From contig NC_083602.1 in assembly GCF_029168945.1 (NCBI RefSeq), forward strand, positions 67,104,600 through 67,168,599: 64,000 bases of DNA, in the 5' to 3' direction. The notes beneath the pieces were generated by a model. It was given only the letters and a program-made list of their open reading frames with translations, was not told the origin of the DNA and searched no databases. Position 1 is the stretch's first letter, and each line of letters opens with the position of its first letter. This DNA comes from Cannabis sativa. Its lineage: Eukaryota > Streptophyta > Magnoliopsida > Rosales > Cannabaceae. This document shows positions 36,878 to 49,142 of the stretch, piece after piece. Position numbers and translations under genes: made by a program.

Positions 36878-38767
36878 TGTTGGCTTTTATGCCCTAAATA
36901 AAACTCCTTTCAATATAATCAGATTTACTTATTAATATAGATCAGAAATAACATTTAATGTTGAATGGTTCACATGATTTATTTCATGATTATATGTACA
37001 TAATGTATAAATTCATCTGAAACCCTTTTCACATACTTGATCCTGTTTATTGTGCCGTCAACACATTGGAAAGTAAACATGACTATGTGAATAAAGTTTC
37101 CTAGATTTATCAGACATAGGGTTTTACTGATATGATAATCTACAACAGAGTTTACTTGCATTTGGAGAAGTGCTATGTTCTTTCCAGAGCATTGATTAAA
37201 GTAAAGCTCAGGTTGGATGCATGGAGTATGCATCGGAAGGGACCGATATTGAACTTTGACTTAGATTTATTAAACTTACCGTAATATCTATTCAAGTCAA
37301 TATCGCCTAGTTGATCCTAGATCAAATGTTCTTAATCCTGTTATGATTAGGCTCAATCTTGAAAGGCTATTCGTGTTCTTTGATTTGTTAGTTAAGCCTA
37401 CTTTTAGGTCAGGGTGATACGTACATTTTGGGAACACGGTAGTGCAATTGAGTGGGAGCGCTAGCATAAACATGGAATCTATAGCTTCTATCTGGCAAAT
37501 AGTAAGCAAAGGATGATCTCCTTCGAGCTTGACCAAACGAACATAAATGATGGAGTACTCATTTCACATAAGCTGAAATATCATTTATACGGGGTCAAGT
37601 GTTTTAAGGAATAAATACATTGTAGTGTGTAACGGTAATTTAATCCCTTTACAGTGTAGATCATTCATATAGAGGATCAGTGATCAAATTAGGATTATAA
37701 CAATGGATAACTAATGATGCATCTATATGGTGGAACATATAGAGCATTCTATATAACTAAGAGTGCAATTCTAAGTTCTATGCGTGGATTCAACGAAGAA
37801 TTGATAAGTTAGTGAATTTTAGTAATAAATTCTTGATCTACTTATTGGAAGCTCGGTTATATAGACCCATGGTCCCCGCACTAGTTGAGATAATATTGCT
37901 TGTAAGACTCATGTAATTGGTTTTGATTAATCAATTATAATTCTCAAATTAGACTATGTCTATTTGTGAATTTTTCACTAAGTAAGGGCGAAATTGTAAA
38001 GAAAGAATTTTAGGGGCATATTTGTTAATTATGATACTTTGTATGGTTCAGTTAATAAATATGATAAATGACAATATTATTTAATAATTATTTATAGTTA
38101 TTAAATAGTTAGAATTGGCATTTAAATGGTTAAATTTGAAAATTGGCGTTGTTGAGAAAATCAGATGCAGAATTGAGAAAACTGCAAAATCCAAGTAAGG
38201 CCCATTACTGTACATGGCCGGCCACTTGGTTTGAATTTTTAAACTGATATTTTCATTATTTTAATGCCAAATAATTCAAACCTAACCCTAGTGGAATGCT
38301 ATAAATAGATAGCGAAGGCTTCAGGAAAATTACACTTTTTCTTCTGACACTTCTGATTCAGAAAAACCTGAGCCTTCTCTCTCCCTATCTTTGGTCGAAC
38401 CCACTCTCTCTTTCTTCTTCCTTAAATTTCGAAATTCTTAGAGTATGAGTAGTGCCCACACACAGCAAGTGATACATCAATCATAGTGAGGAAGATCGTG
38501 AAGAAAGACTTTCAGCAAGAAGGAGGTTTCAGCATCAAAGATTCAGAGAAAGAAGATCCATGTTCAGATTTTGATAATGCTCTGCTACAGAAAGGAATCA
38601 AGGGCTAGATATCTGAACGGAAGGAGTCATTATATTCCGCTGCACCCAATGTAAGGTTTCCTAAACTTTATATGTGTTTATTTCATCGTTTTAGAAAGTT
38701 CATATTTAGGGTGTTAATCAACATACTCGTGAGTAGATCTAAGATTCTTGTAAAATAATTTCCAACA
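36878..38767 (+). repeat. 3' LTR of element E
   Basis: 1890 bp, begins TGTTGGCTTTTATGCCC and ends TTTCCAACA, then CATAG. It gives the intact form of the LTR start lost from the 5' copy. Confidence 0.92.
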
Positions 38768-38772
38768 CATAG
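38768..38772. repeat. Target site duplication of E, right copy
   Basis: CATAG, matching 22427-22431. The C LTR resumes directly after it. Confidence 0.8.
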
Positions 38773-39673
38773 AACTTGGAATTGCACTCTCAGTCATATA
38801 GAACGCTCTATATGTTCCACGATATAGATACGCTATAAACATTTAACCATCGTTCTAATCTCAATAATCAAAGATCCTCTATAGATGATTTAAACCGAGT
38901 AGGGATAAATTTACCGTTTCACCCCTCAATGTATTTTATCCTTAAAACACTTAGCTTCCTATAAATGATATTTCAGTGAGCTAATATTATCACTGAAACA
39001 AGAGCTCTTCCTTTTATCTCTATTAAGCCAAGCTCGAAGGAAATCATCATTTCACTTCTATGTCCAGATAGAAGCTATAGATTCCATATCTATGTTTAGC
39101 GCTCCCACTCAATTGCACTATCATGTTCCCAAAATGGACGTATCACTCTGACCAAAAAGTAGGCTTAACTAACAAATCAAAGAACATGAATAGAACTCCT
39201 GAGATTGAACCTAAGCATGTCAGGATTAAGATCGTTTGATCTAAGATCAACTAGTGATATTGACTTAGAAAGATACAACGATAAGATTATAATATCTTTA
39301 CCAAGATCAATATATGTCCCAGTCCAATGTATACTCCATACATCCGAAACTAGTATACTTTGCCAATGTTCTGGAAAGAACATAACACTTATCCAAGGTG
39401 TAAGTATACTTTATCGTTGATTATCACATCAGTGTAAATCCGCACTGATGAATCAGGGACTTTGTCTTTTGAAGCATATAATCACAATCACATTCCACTG
39501 TGTTGACATCACTGTAATTGTGAATGACTATATGTTCTGGACTTACCAGATTTTGTATATATTAAACTATAAACATGAAAACTACATGTAAACATAAATG
39601 ACTTCTAATCTTTCATTGATAACAAATCAGATTAGATTGAAATGGGTTTTATTTAGGGCATAAAATCCCAACA
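38773..39673 (-). repeat. 5' LTR of element C, right half
   Basis: On the minus strand this is the U3 half, beginning TGTTGGGATTTTATGCCC. It completes the LTR started at 21483. Right flank ACTAT would be the C target duplication; its partner is outside the window. Confidence 0.85.
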
Positions 39674-42600
39674 ACTATGTGGGCGAGTGAGACTCACACA
39701 GGAGTGAAGGACAAAGCCTTCAGAGTTGCCTAACGCTCACAAACTGTAGCGTCAGAATGCAGCAGTGGTTGCCATGTGGCAAATTCGGACAAAGTGGATT
39801 TTAACGTGTAGGGCTTCTTTTCTCAGCGCAAAATAACTAAACAACAACACAAAAATAATTAAAAAACAACTTAACCATTACATATAAATCAATTAAAGTT
39901 TATCATATTATGCAAACAAAAATAAATTTATAAGACAAAAACTTCAAAAATACAATACTGAAATAACTTAATAGTAATGAATAAACAACACGATAACAAT
40001 TCTATTTTAATATAAAAATTAATTGAGCATAAACACTTATGTCAACTTAAAAAATAAAATAAAAACAACACACAAATAAAATTTATCTATATATACACAT
40101 TTATTTCACTTAGTTAAATAACTAAATAACAACAAAAAATAACTGCATAAATTCCATTGCAATATGCAAATTACATAAGCATGAAAACAACTCTAAAAAA
40201 AATAAAAAATAAAAAAACTTCACTCATGTTAAAATAAAATAAGAATGTATATATATATATATATTCATTTTTATTTGATTGAATAACTAAATAACAACAA
40301 ATAAATAATTGTCTAACAACTTACTATAATATACAAGTTAAATAGGCATGAAAATAATTTCATAAATTACAATAGATCCAAGAAAAAATACACAAATAAT
40401 CTATAAAATAAATTTAAAAATAACTACATAACACTTGTACACCAACTTATACATTAAAAAAGTAAATATATACTTATTTTTCTCTTTGTTAAAAATAACC
40501 TAATAGCAACGAATAAACAACACAATAACAATTCTATTTTAATATGAAAATTAATTGTACATCAACTAATAGTGTAGAAAATAGGAAAGAAACCAACAAA
40601 CAACAAAAAGTATGAACCATGAAAAACCATAAACTATTTTTCTCTTGATTAAACAATTAAATATGAAGAAATAAAATGACTAGATAACAACTTCATATTA
40701 TAATACATAAACTAATTAGTTAACAACTCATTGCATTAACTCAAAAAAAAAAATCAAAAACAACTGATAAATAATCTTAAAGAAAAAAGTAAAAGCAACT
40801 GCAAAATACTGGTGCATTAACTTAAAAAAAATATATACCCATAAAAAGTAAACTTATATTCATTTAATTTTTTTTTACGTAGTTAAACAACTAAATAACA
40901 ACGAACAAACAATTAGATAACAACCCTATTTTAATATGAAAAGTTATTAGACATCAACATGTGGTGTTAACTTGAAAAACACAAATAATCTTAGACAAAT
41001 AACACAACAATAATTTTAAATCAATTGTACATCAACTAATAGTGCACAAAATGAAAGAAACCAATAAACAACAAAAAGTATGAACCATGAAAAATTAAAA
41101 CATAAGCTATTTTTCTCTTGATTGAACAATTAAATATGAAGAAAATAAAATAACTAGATAACAATTTCATACTAATACGTAAATTAATTAGTTAACAACA
41201 CATTACATTAACTCAAAAGAAATTCAAAAACAACTGATAAATATTCTTAAGAAAAAGAGTAAAAACAGATGCAAAATACTAGTGCATTAACTTAAAAAAT
41301 ATATATATACCCATAAAAAAGTAAACATATATTCATTTAATTTTCTTATGTAGTTAAATAACTAAATATATAACAAAGAGCAAACAATTAGATAACAACC
41401 CTATTTTAAATATAAAAAGTTATTAGACAACATGTGGTGTTAACTTGAAAAACACAAATAATCTTAGAAAAATAACACAACAACAATCTTAATATATGTA
41501 TCCATTAAAAACTAAATATATATATATTTAATTTTTCTTAATTGAACAACTAAATAACAATAAATAAATAAATAAATATATATATAATAACTCCACTGTA
41601 ACATAATATTTAAATAGACATTATAAAATAACTCCACAGGCTGCATAACTCCAAGAATAAATAAAAACACGATTAATAAATAAACTAAACTCAAAAGGAA
41701 TTACAAAGCGTTTCAAAAATATATTGTACCCATAAAAATTAAATATAAATTTATTTTTCTCTTGGTCGAATAACTAATTAATAATGAACAAACAACTAAA
41801 TAGCAATCCAACTTTAATATAAGAATATGAAAATTAATTAGGAATTAATACATTGCATTAACTTAAAAAATAACACTTAAGTAATCTCAAAAGAATAAAT
41901 AAACTTAAAAGCAACTGCAAATTAATTTTACATCTACTCAAAAATATATGTAACAACAAAAAATTAAACATTTACTTCTTTAAAAAAAAATTGCTTTGAT
42001 ATTTTATCTTGGTAATATATTTTATTTTTTAATTTACACAAAGTACTATTTTTGGTTGAAAAATTACACTTTTACATTCATATATATACTTTAATATTTT
42101 TACGTTGTTCTATAAAATAACGTAAAAATAATAAAAAAAAAAACAACATGAAAATAACGTAAAAATAATATATAAATAACGAAAACTAACAATAAATTAA
42201 AAATAATACAACATAAAATAAAGACAGTATTTTCAATAAATAAAATGTTAAAATGTTAAAATTCTGAACAACTGTATTTTGTAATTTTGTTGTTTTTTTT
42301 ATGTATTTTTAAAATAATTTTATCTAATATTTTTATAAAATTAATGTGATACATATTTATTTAAGATATTTTACATGAAAAATAATTTTGTAGTATATTT
42401 AAAAAAAATGATATTAAAAAAATAGAACAAAAAAAATAATACCATTAATTGTTTACTAAGTTAATATTATATTTAATATATACATTATATATTTTGTTAC
42501 TATTAAAAAAAATAAAAAAAAATTGAAAAATAGTATATTTTATAATTTTTTATTAATAATTATGTCACTTTTATCATAAATATACCTTATCTTTTTTTAT

Positions 42601-43284
42601 TAAAAAAAAATACTAATCTCAATATAAAATGAAGAGAAGAAAGAGAAAATGAAAAAAAAAAAAAGAAAGAAAAAGAGGGAATTAATATATAAAAGAGACT
42701 AAAAAGGGGGGAGAAATATGACTTAAGCAATAAAAATATTTTTGTAATTAAAGAACTTTTTGAAAAATAAAATTGAAAAACAGATTTTATAGAAAAGTAT
42801 AAAAAACTAAATATAAATAAAAATGTAAAAAGAATGTCAAATTTGACATTTAAGTGTAAAAATCTCAAATATTATTTTTTATGTATATTACAATTATAAA
42901 ATGTTTATTTTTTTATATGAAAGTCAGCACAATATTTACCTTTTTGTATTGGAAATGGTGTAAAGGGCAATTTCAGCTTTTCTCGGAGCTAATCATGACG
43001 ATTAAATTAATATCCTCTTTTAATTAGACTAATTGCTTATGGAATTGAAGTACAAGTGAGGACCTCAATTCTATATTAATAGGGATATGTGCAGTCCTAG
43101 TAGTCTGCTCAATTAATTCATTACGATGATTCATCTTATCCAAAAAAAAAACCATTACGAAAGATGCTCTTTTAATGTTTTTCATAAAATGCCCTTGGAA
43201 ATGTGTTAGATATAATGGCATGGATCTTCACCTTCATCGCCTTAACTTAAAAAATTATTACAAATTACTGTAAATTTCTTGTTG
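39674..43284. other. AT-rich spacer between nests
   Basis: The first 150 bp have ordinary base content and match nothing I recognise. From about 39830 to 41950 the text AACTAAATAACAACRAA returns about every 160-240 bp, so this is a degenerate satellite-like array. 42000-42900 is low-complexity A/T with purine runs. Frames such as 42587-42868 (minus) are hydrophobic translations of A-rich DNA. I see no gene or RNA in it. Confidence 0.6.
40553..41490. repeat. Tandem duplication, 470-bp period
   Basis: AATTGTACATCAACTAATAG begins at 40553 and again at 41023. The following roughly 470 bp repeat in order (CAACAAAAAGTATGAACCAT, TTTTTCTCTTGATT, CAACATGTGGTGTTAACTTG) with small indels. It looks like a higher-order unit in the surrounding degenerate array. 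Confidence 0.8.
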
Positions 43285-43289
43285 CACAA
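43285..43289. repeat. Target site duplication of F, left copy
   Basis: CACAA, identical to 58562-58566. Confidence 0.9.
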
Positions 43290-43554
43290 TGTTAGAGCTG
43301 ATGGTTTGGACAGTTAGTTTGTTATTACTGTTATGAGCTGTCAAGTTAGTTACTTAACTAACTGATTGGTTGTTATGAGTTGTTATACTCCTTTAGTCAC
43401 GTGTCTATTGTTTGATCATTGTATAAATACTCTTCCATATGCAATTCGATAAAGTGACTCTTTCATCATCTCTGGCTCTCTCTTTCTTTGGTTTCTTTCT
43501 CTCTGTTTTGTTCTTGCTTTTCTCTATGTTCAGCTATGGCTAGGAGGTTTAACA
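43290..43554 (+). repeat. 5' LTR of element F
   Basis: 265 bp, begins TGTTAGAGCTGATGG and ends AGGTTTAACA. TATAAATA at 43422-43429 is the likely core promoter. An ATG at 43536 in the LTR opens the gag-pol frame. Confidence 0.93.
43422..43429 (+). promoter_or_regulatory. TATA box in 5' LTR of element F
   Basis: TATAAATA; the 3' LTR has the same box near 58429. Confidence 0.7.
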
Positions 43555-43567
43555 TGGTATCAGAGCA
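43555..43567 (+). promoter_or_regulatory. Primer binding site of element F
   Basis: TGGTATCAGAGCA directly after the LTR, the standard initiator methionine tRNA site. Confidence 0.9.
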
Positions 43568-45947
43568 ATTCCCGCCTCCCATGGTGAACATGGCGACCGT
43601 GGGTAACAATGGTGCTGCTGCTGCTGGAGTCAATGCTGTTGGTGCAGGAATCAATGGAGCTCAAACTCTCAACAGACAACGCACCAATCAAGATCCCGTG
43701 TTCTTCAATCATAGCATCTCAATTCGATTAAACGATCATAATTTCCTTCTCTGGAAACAGCAGATCCTCGCTGCTATAAAAGGAAATCGGTTAATGAAGT
43801 TCATTAGTGAGCCACCTCCAGAAGAGTTCTTGAATGAAGGAGATGCTGCAGCTAATCGTGTCAATCCTGTGTATACTGATTGGGAAGTTCAAGATCAGTT
43901 ACTGGTCTCGTGGTTATTATCGTCTATGACAGAAAGCTTGCTCACAAGAATGGTTGGATGCAACACTTCTCATCAGATCTGGAACGCCTTAGAAAAACAC
44001 TTCACTCTGAAGGTTTCGTCAAAAATCTTGGAGTTTCGAACCAAGCTGGAGAATCTGAAAAAAGGCTCTCTAAGTCTGAATGATTATTTGCTAAAGGTTA
44101 AACAAATTGTTGATCTGTTAGCATCTGTGGGAGAAGTGTTAAGCGATCGAGATCATGTAGCTGCCATTTTCAAAGGCCTTCCTAGTGAGTACGATACTTT
44201 TGTCATCTCCTCCAACACAAGGATCGAAAACTATACTGTTGGGGAAATAGAAGCTCTTCTCCTAGCTTCTGAGTCAAGAATCGAAAAATCAAGCAAAGAA
44301 GTCGATTACAGTGCAAATTTCACAACTACTGAGTTCGATCCAGCTGCTGAAGTGAATCTTGCATTCAGGCGATTTAGGCAGCAGCAGTATGCTGGAAGAG
44401 GAGGTCAGTCACTCTCCAACAATGGACAAAGTCAATTCAGCAATAGAAACTCAGCTCCTACTCAGAATTTTGGAGGAGGTAGAGGTAATTTTTCTATGAA
44501 CAGAGGAGGCAGATCTGGTATGAATCTCAATAATAGGCCACAATGTCAATTATGTTTACGATTTGGACATCTTGTTCAAGATTGCTTTTATCGTTTTGAC
44601 AAAGCCTTCTCAGGACCTTCTCTAAGTTCATCTAGCAGCAGCACTCAAACCTCTACTCAACCCTCAACTCAAGCCAACATTGCAACAGCTAACACAACTT
44701 GTGACACCAATTGGTACCCTGACTCGGGAGCCACAAATCACTGCACACCACAGGTTCAGAACCTAGCTAATTGTTATGACTATGATGGTCAAGATCAGAT
44801 GCACATTGGTGATGGCTCAGGTTTGTCAATAAAACACTTTGGTCAATCCCTTATTTTTCCAAAATTGTCATCTCAGCCCCTTGTTCTTAACAACTTATTG
44901 CATGTCCCTGAAATAACAAAGAATTTAATTAGTGTCTCAAAGTTTGCTCATGACAATAATGTTTTCTTTGAATTTCATGATGACATGTGTCTTGTTAAGG
45001 ACAAATTGACTCATTCTATCTTGCTGATGGGGAGGCACAAGAATGGCCTGTATTCTTTTGAACCAACTCAGTTCAGCATTGGATCCTCAATCCCTCATCA
45101 ATCCACTTCACACCAGCAATCTGAGCCAAACACCAGCTGTAACTTTAGTTCTAAAAGTACCTTTGTTGTCACTTTAAATAACTCAAGTGCTACTGTTTCA
45201 GCTTGTATCAAATGTAATGCTGCTGTTGAGAATGAGTTTACCTTGTGGCATAACAGATTAGGGCACCCCTCTGAGAAAATTGTTCATAGTGTCTTGCAAT
45301 CTTGTAATATCTCTTTAAGCAATAAAATTTCTCAATTTTCAATCTGTTCTGCCTGCTGCCTTGGGAAAATTCATAAATTTCCCTTCCCAAAGACATCCAA
45401 CACAATTGTATCTGAACCATTACAACTTGTTGTTTCAGATTTGTGGGGACCTTCTCACACACCCTCTTTCAATGGTTATAGATACTACATCCACTTTGTT
45501 GATGCCTTCTCTAGATTCACTTGGTTGTATTTGCTGAAAAATAAATCTGATGCCTTCAAGGCATTCCAAAACTTTAAATTTGAAGCTGAACTTCAAATTG
45601 GCAAACCCCTTAAAGTTTTGCAAACTGATTGGGGGGGTGAATTTAGATCTTTTTCCAATTATCTTGCTGATAATGGCATACACCATAGGCATCCTTGTCC
45701 CACTACACATCAACAAAATGGTCTTGCTGAACGCAAGCATAGACACATTGTTGAAAATGGTCTTGCTTTGCTTGCTCAAGCATCCTTACCTCTTAAGTTT
45801 TGGGATGAAGCCTTTCGAACCACTGTGTACATTCACAATAGATTACCCACACCTGTGTTAGGAAACAAATCTCCACTTGAAACATTGTTTAACATCCAAC
45901 CCGATTACAAATCCTTCAAAACCTTTGGTTGTAAATGCTTTCCTAAT

Positions 45948-45952
45948 ATAAG
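45948..45952. repeat. Target site duplication of G, left copy
   Basis: ATAAG, identical to 56045-56049. Confidence 0.9.
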
Positions 45953-47843
45953 TGTTAGGTTTTATGCCCTAAATAAAACTCCATTTCAATGTAATCTATT
46001 TTATTCAACATCAATAAAGAAACAGAAGTATTTTTCATTCATTTGTGTATGTTTTGGCTCACTTTATCAATTGCTTGTCTAATTGATTTATAAATTCATC
46101 TTAAACCCTTTTCACATACTTGATCATGTTTATTGTGCTGTCATCACATTGGAAAGTAAACATGACTATGTGAATAAAGTTTCCTAGATTTATCGTACAT
46201 GTGGTTTTACCGATATGATAATCTACAACAAGAGTTTACTTGTATTTGGAGAAATACTATGTTCTTTCCAGAACATTGGTTAAAGTAAAGCTCAGGTTGG
46301 ATGCATGGAGTATGCATCGGAAGGGACCGATATTGAACTTTGAATTAGATTTAATTAAAGTTACCGTAAAATCTATTCAAGTCAATATCGCCAAGTTGAT
46401 CCTAGATCAAATGATCTTAATCCTGTTATGATTAGGCTCAATCTTGAAAGGCTATTCGTGTTCTTTGATTTGTTAGTTAAGCCTACTTTTAGGTCAGGGT
46501 GATACGTACATTTTGGGAACACGTAGTGCACCGAGTGGGAGCGCACAAGCATAAACATGGAATCTATAGCTTCTATCTCGGCAAATAGTAAGCAAAGGAT
46601 GATTTCCTTCGAGCTTGGCCAAACGAAAATAAATGGTGGAGATCTCATTTCACATAAGCCGAAATATCATTTATACGGGTCAAGTGTTTTAAGGATAAAA
46701 TACATGGTAAAGATGTTACGTAATTTAATCCCTTTACTATGTAGATCATTCATATAGAGGATCATTGATCAAATTAGGATTATAACAATGGATAACTAAT
46801 GATGTGTCTATATGGTGGAACATATAGAGCATTCTATATACTGAGAGTGCAATTCTAAGTTCTATGCGTGGATTCAACGAAGAATTAATAAGTTAGTGAA
46901 TTTTAGTGCTAAATTTTGATCTACTTATTGGAAGCTCGCTTATATAGACCCATGGTCCCCCCACTAGTTGAGATAATATTGCTTGTAAGACTCATGTAAT
47001 TGGTTTTGATTAATCAATTATAATTCACAAATTAGACTATGTCTATTTGTGAAATTTTCACTAAGTAAGGACGAAATTGTAAAGAAAGAGTTAACAAGTG
47101 GGCATATTTGTTAATTGTGATACTTTGTATGGTGCAATTAATAAATATGATAAATGACAATATTATTTAATAATTATTTATAGTTATTAAATAGTTAGAA
47201 TTGGCATTTAAATGATTGAATTAGGAAATTGGCATTTTTCAGAAAATCGATACAAAAGTGGTAAAATTGCAAAATTGCAAAAATCAAGGCCCACCACCTA
47301 GCCTAGGGCCTACGACTTATGTTATCTTTTTTAAATGATTTTTTCATTATTTTAATGCCATATAATTCAAATCAAACCCTAGAAGGAATGCTATAAATAG
47401 ATAGTGAAGGCTTCAGCAAAATTACACTTTCTGAATCAGAAAAACCTAGCCTCCACTCTCTTCTCTAGCCGCCACTCTCTCTCTCTTTTCTTCCTCAAAA
47501 TTTCGAACCTCTCTTAGTGATTAGAGTAGTGCCCACACACATCAAGCAATACCTCAATCATAGTGAGGAAGATCGTGAAGAAAGATCAACAAAGAAAGGA
47601 GATTCAAGATCAAGGATTCGCAGAAGAAGATCCAGGTTCAGATTCTTGATAATACTCGCTACGTAAAAGGAATCAAGGGTTAGTAGATCTGAACGGAAGG
47701 AGTCATTATAATTCCGCCGCACCCAATGTAAGGTTTCTTAAACTTTATATGTGTTTAATTTATCGTTTTAGAAAGTTCATATTTAGATGTTAATAAACAT
47801 ACTTGTGAGTAGATCTAAGATCCTGGTAAAATAATATCCAACA
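45953..47843 (+). repeat. 5' LTR of element G
   Basis: 1891 bp, begins TGTTAGGTTTTATGCCC and ends ATATCCAACA. TATA box GCTATAAATAG at 47390-47400. Many of its differences from the 3' LTR fall at CAG/CTG in one copy or the other. Confidence 0.92.
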
Positions 47844-47845
47844 AC

Positions 47846-47862
47846 TGGTATCAGAGCCATGG
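47846..47862 (+). promoter_or_regulatory. Primer binding site of element G
   Basis: TGGTATCAGAGCCATGG, two bases after the LTR. It has the standard TAT where A, B and E have CCT. Confidence 0.85.
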
Positions 47863-49050
47863 TAATTGATTTACTTACATGAAATTTGGACTTTAAAACG
47901 ATTGTTTGTATGTTCTTTGGATGGTATCATGTTGTATTGAGTGTTATTTGATGAATGATTGATGTTTGTTAAATTTTCGTGATAAATAATTGTGATTTCG
48001 ATTCTATAATTATTTTTATTGGATAGTATGGAAAAAATTAAGCAAGTTAGCCTTTTACAGAACTCAATTTGGATTTTATTTGAATTAGTTATGATTTTTT
48101 CGCATTCGACAAAATCGGCCGTGCATATTTTCTCGCGATCGCAGAACTGTCCGTACAGTTTCGGTTTTTTTCCCTTTTTCTTCAATTTTTCATACTTTTT
48201 CGCCGAATTAACTTCCAAATTTTTGTATTTGCTTTGTATATATACTAATACTATTCCTAATTCAATTCTAATTATCATTTTGAATTAATTTTATTTTTTT
48301 TTTTAAATTAATTCAAGATAATAGTGTAATTTGAATTCGAATAGAATTAGTATTTATCTTTTTGCTTAAAAACCTATCTTATTTTTAAATTTGATTATAT
48401 TTTTTTTAAATTTAAGGTCAGATTTTATAAATATTTTAAAAGATATTTTGACCTTATTTAAAATAAGATATTTATAATCATGTAATTTTAAATAGATATA
48501 AGATAAAAAGTAGGTTTAATTTTTTTTAAATTTTCGAAATTTATTTTTTTTTAATTCCGAAATTATTTTTTTTTCAAATATTAAATTTTTATTTAATTAT
48601 TTATTTATTCGAAATTTATTATCAAAAAAAAAAAAAATTAAATAAATCCTACTTCCAACTATCCAGCCTAATTTAACCCCGTCATGGGTAGAGTATGTGT
48701 TTTAACTTATGTGGAAGTTTTCAAAACCTATTATTACTTGATCGCAAATAGCCATGGTTACCTTTTGCCGTATCTAATGATCCGATGGCTCCCTCGTCAA
48801 GATAATAATTTGTAACAGTATAATTTACAATCTTCTTTCATCCGTGTATGACCTAGCAACATGATAGGACCCATCCAAAGTGTGCACATGTGAGCCTATG
48901 TGTTTAATTTTATTATAGATGCATATAGGTTAATGTTGCTAAAATAAATTATCATAATTATTGATAGGATTTATTTAGGCCCATTTAGCTTTTGGGCTCT
49001 ATTCAATTAATAACAACATTGCTCTTATTAAGGTTAAATTCCTCTCTTTT

Positions 49051-49142
49051 GGGCCTCAGGTGAGAGTTGGGAGCCATGAAGTGGGTACGACATACCGAAC
49101 CCAAGACACCCCTCACACAAACTACCCCAATTGTGAAGGCCC
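49051..49142 (+). promoter_or_regulatory. Three-tier stem-loop, element G
   Basis: Outer arms GGGCCT and AGGCCC, middle GTGAG/CTCAC and inner TGGGT/ACCCA kept; 92 nt. Some arm bases are off where CWG-site changes occur. Confidence 0.5.

Larger units (their letters stand above)
22432..38767 (+). mobile_element. Copia element E, non-autonomous, nested in C
   Basis: Plus-strand element with 5' LTR (22432-22435 plus 28621-30502), primer site, leader of about 4.1 kb, decayed pol 34641-36862 and 3' LTR 36878-38767. CATAG flanks both ends. It has no gag frame, and its pol frames are ruined in the same way as those of D. Element D interrupts its 5' LTR four bases from the end, which leaves D and E head to head. 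Mobility must have depended on proteins from other copies. Confidence 0.85.
18497..39673 (-). mobile_element. Copia element C, 5' part (oldest host of the nest)
   Basis: Minus-strand element visible only as leader (18497-21463), primer site (21464-21480) and a 5' LTR cut in two (21483-22431 and 38773-39673) by element E. B is inserted in its leader, so the rest of C lies left of the window. The LTR halves total 1850 bp, the family length. It is the outermost element and so the oldest of the nest. Sequence right of 39673 is unrelated spacer. Confidence 0.85.
43536..45952 (+). pseudogene. Gag-protease-integrase, first part, element F
   Basis: About 805 codons are open. Order: UBN2-type gag core (residues about 60-260), Gly/Asn/Gln-rich linker, CCHC knuckle C-Q-L-C-L-R-F-G-H-L-V-Q-D-C (about 336-349), aspartic protease P-D-S-G-A-T-N-H (about 396), integrase zinc region H-N-R-L-G-H and C-S-A-C-C (about 570-610), catalytic Asp in V-S-D-L-W-G (about 634), Asp in Q-T-D-W-G-G-E-F, Glu in L-A-E-R-K-H. 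The start is the ATG in the LTR at 43536, in frame with later ATGs (43554, 43581 region) that could serve instead. The frame is cut at 45952 by element G and continues at 56050. Catalytic residues look intact. Confidence 0.9.

Noticed and set aside
22436..38767. A palindromic or inverted-dimer retroelement integrated in one step
   Set aside because: The stray TGTT after CATAG and the missing LTR start at 28621 fit a nested insertion of D in the E LTR followed by a deletion, with no unusual mechanism needed.
39674..39830. Possible gene fragment with ordinary base content next to element C
   Set aside because: No sustained open frame and no family I recognise; left as unassigned spacer.
42587..42868. 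Hydrophobic 93-codon frame that looks like a membrane protein
   Set aside because: It is the translation of A/purine-rich low-complexity DNA; Phe/Leu/Ser bias follows from composition.
47871..48278. 135-codon minus-strand frame in the G leader
   Set aside because: Low-complexity Lys/Asn/Ile composition, antisense to the element, not seen in the matching leaders of A, B or E.
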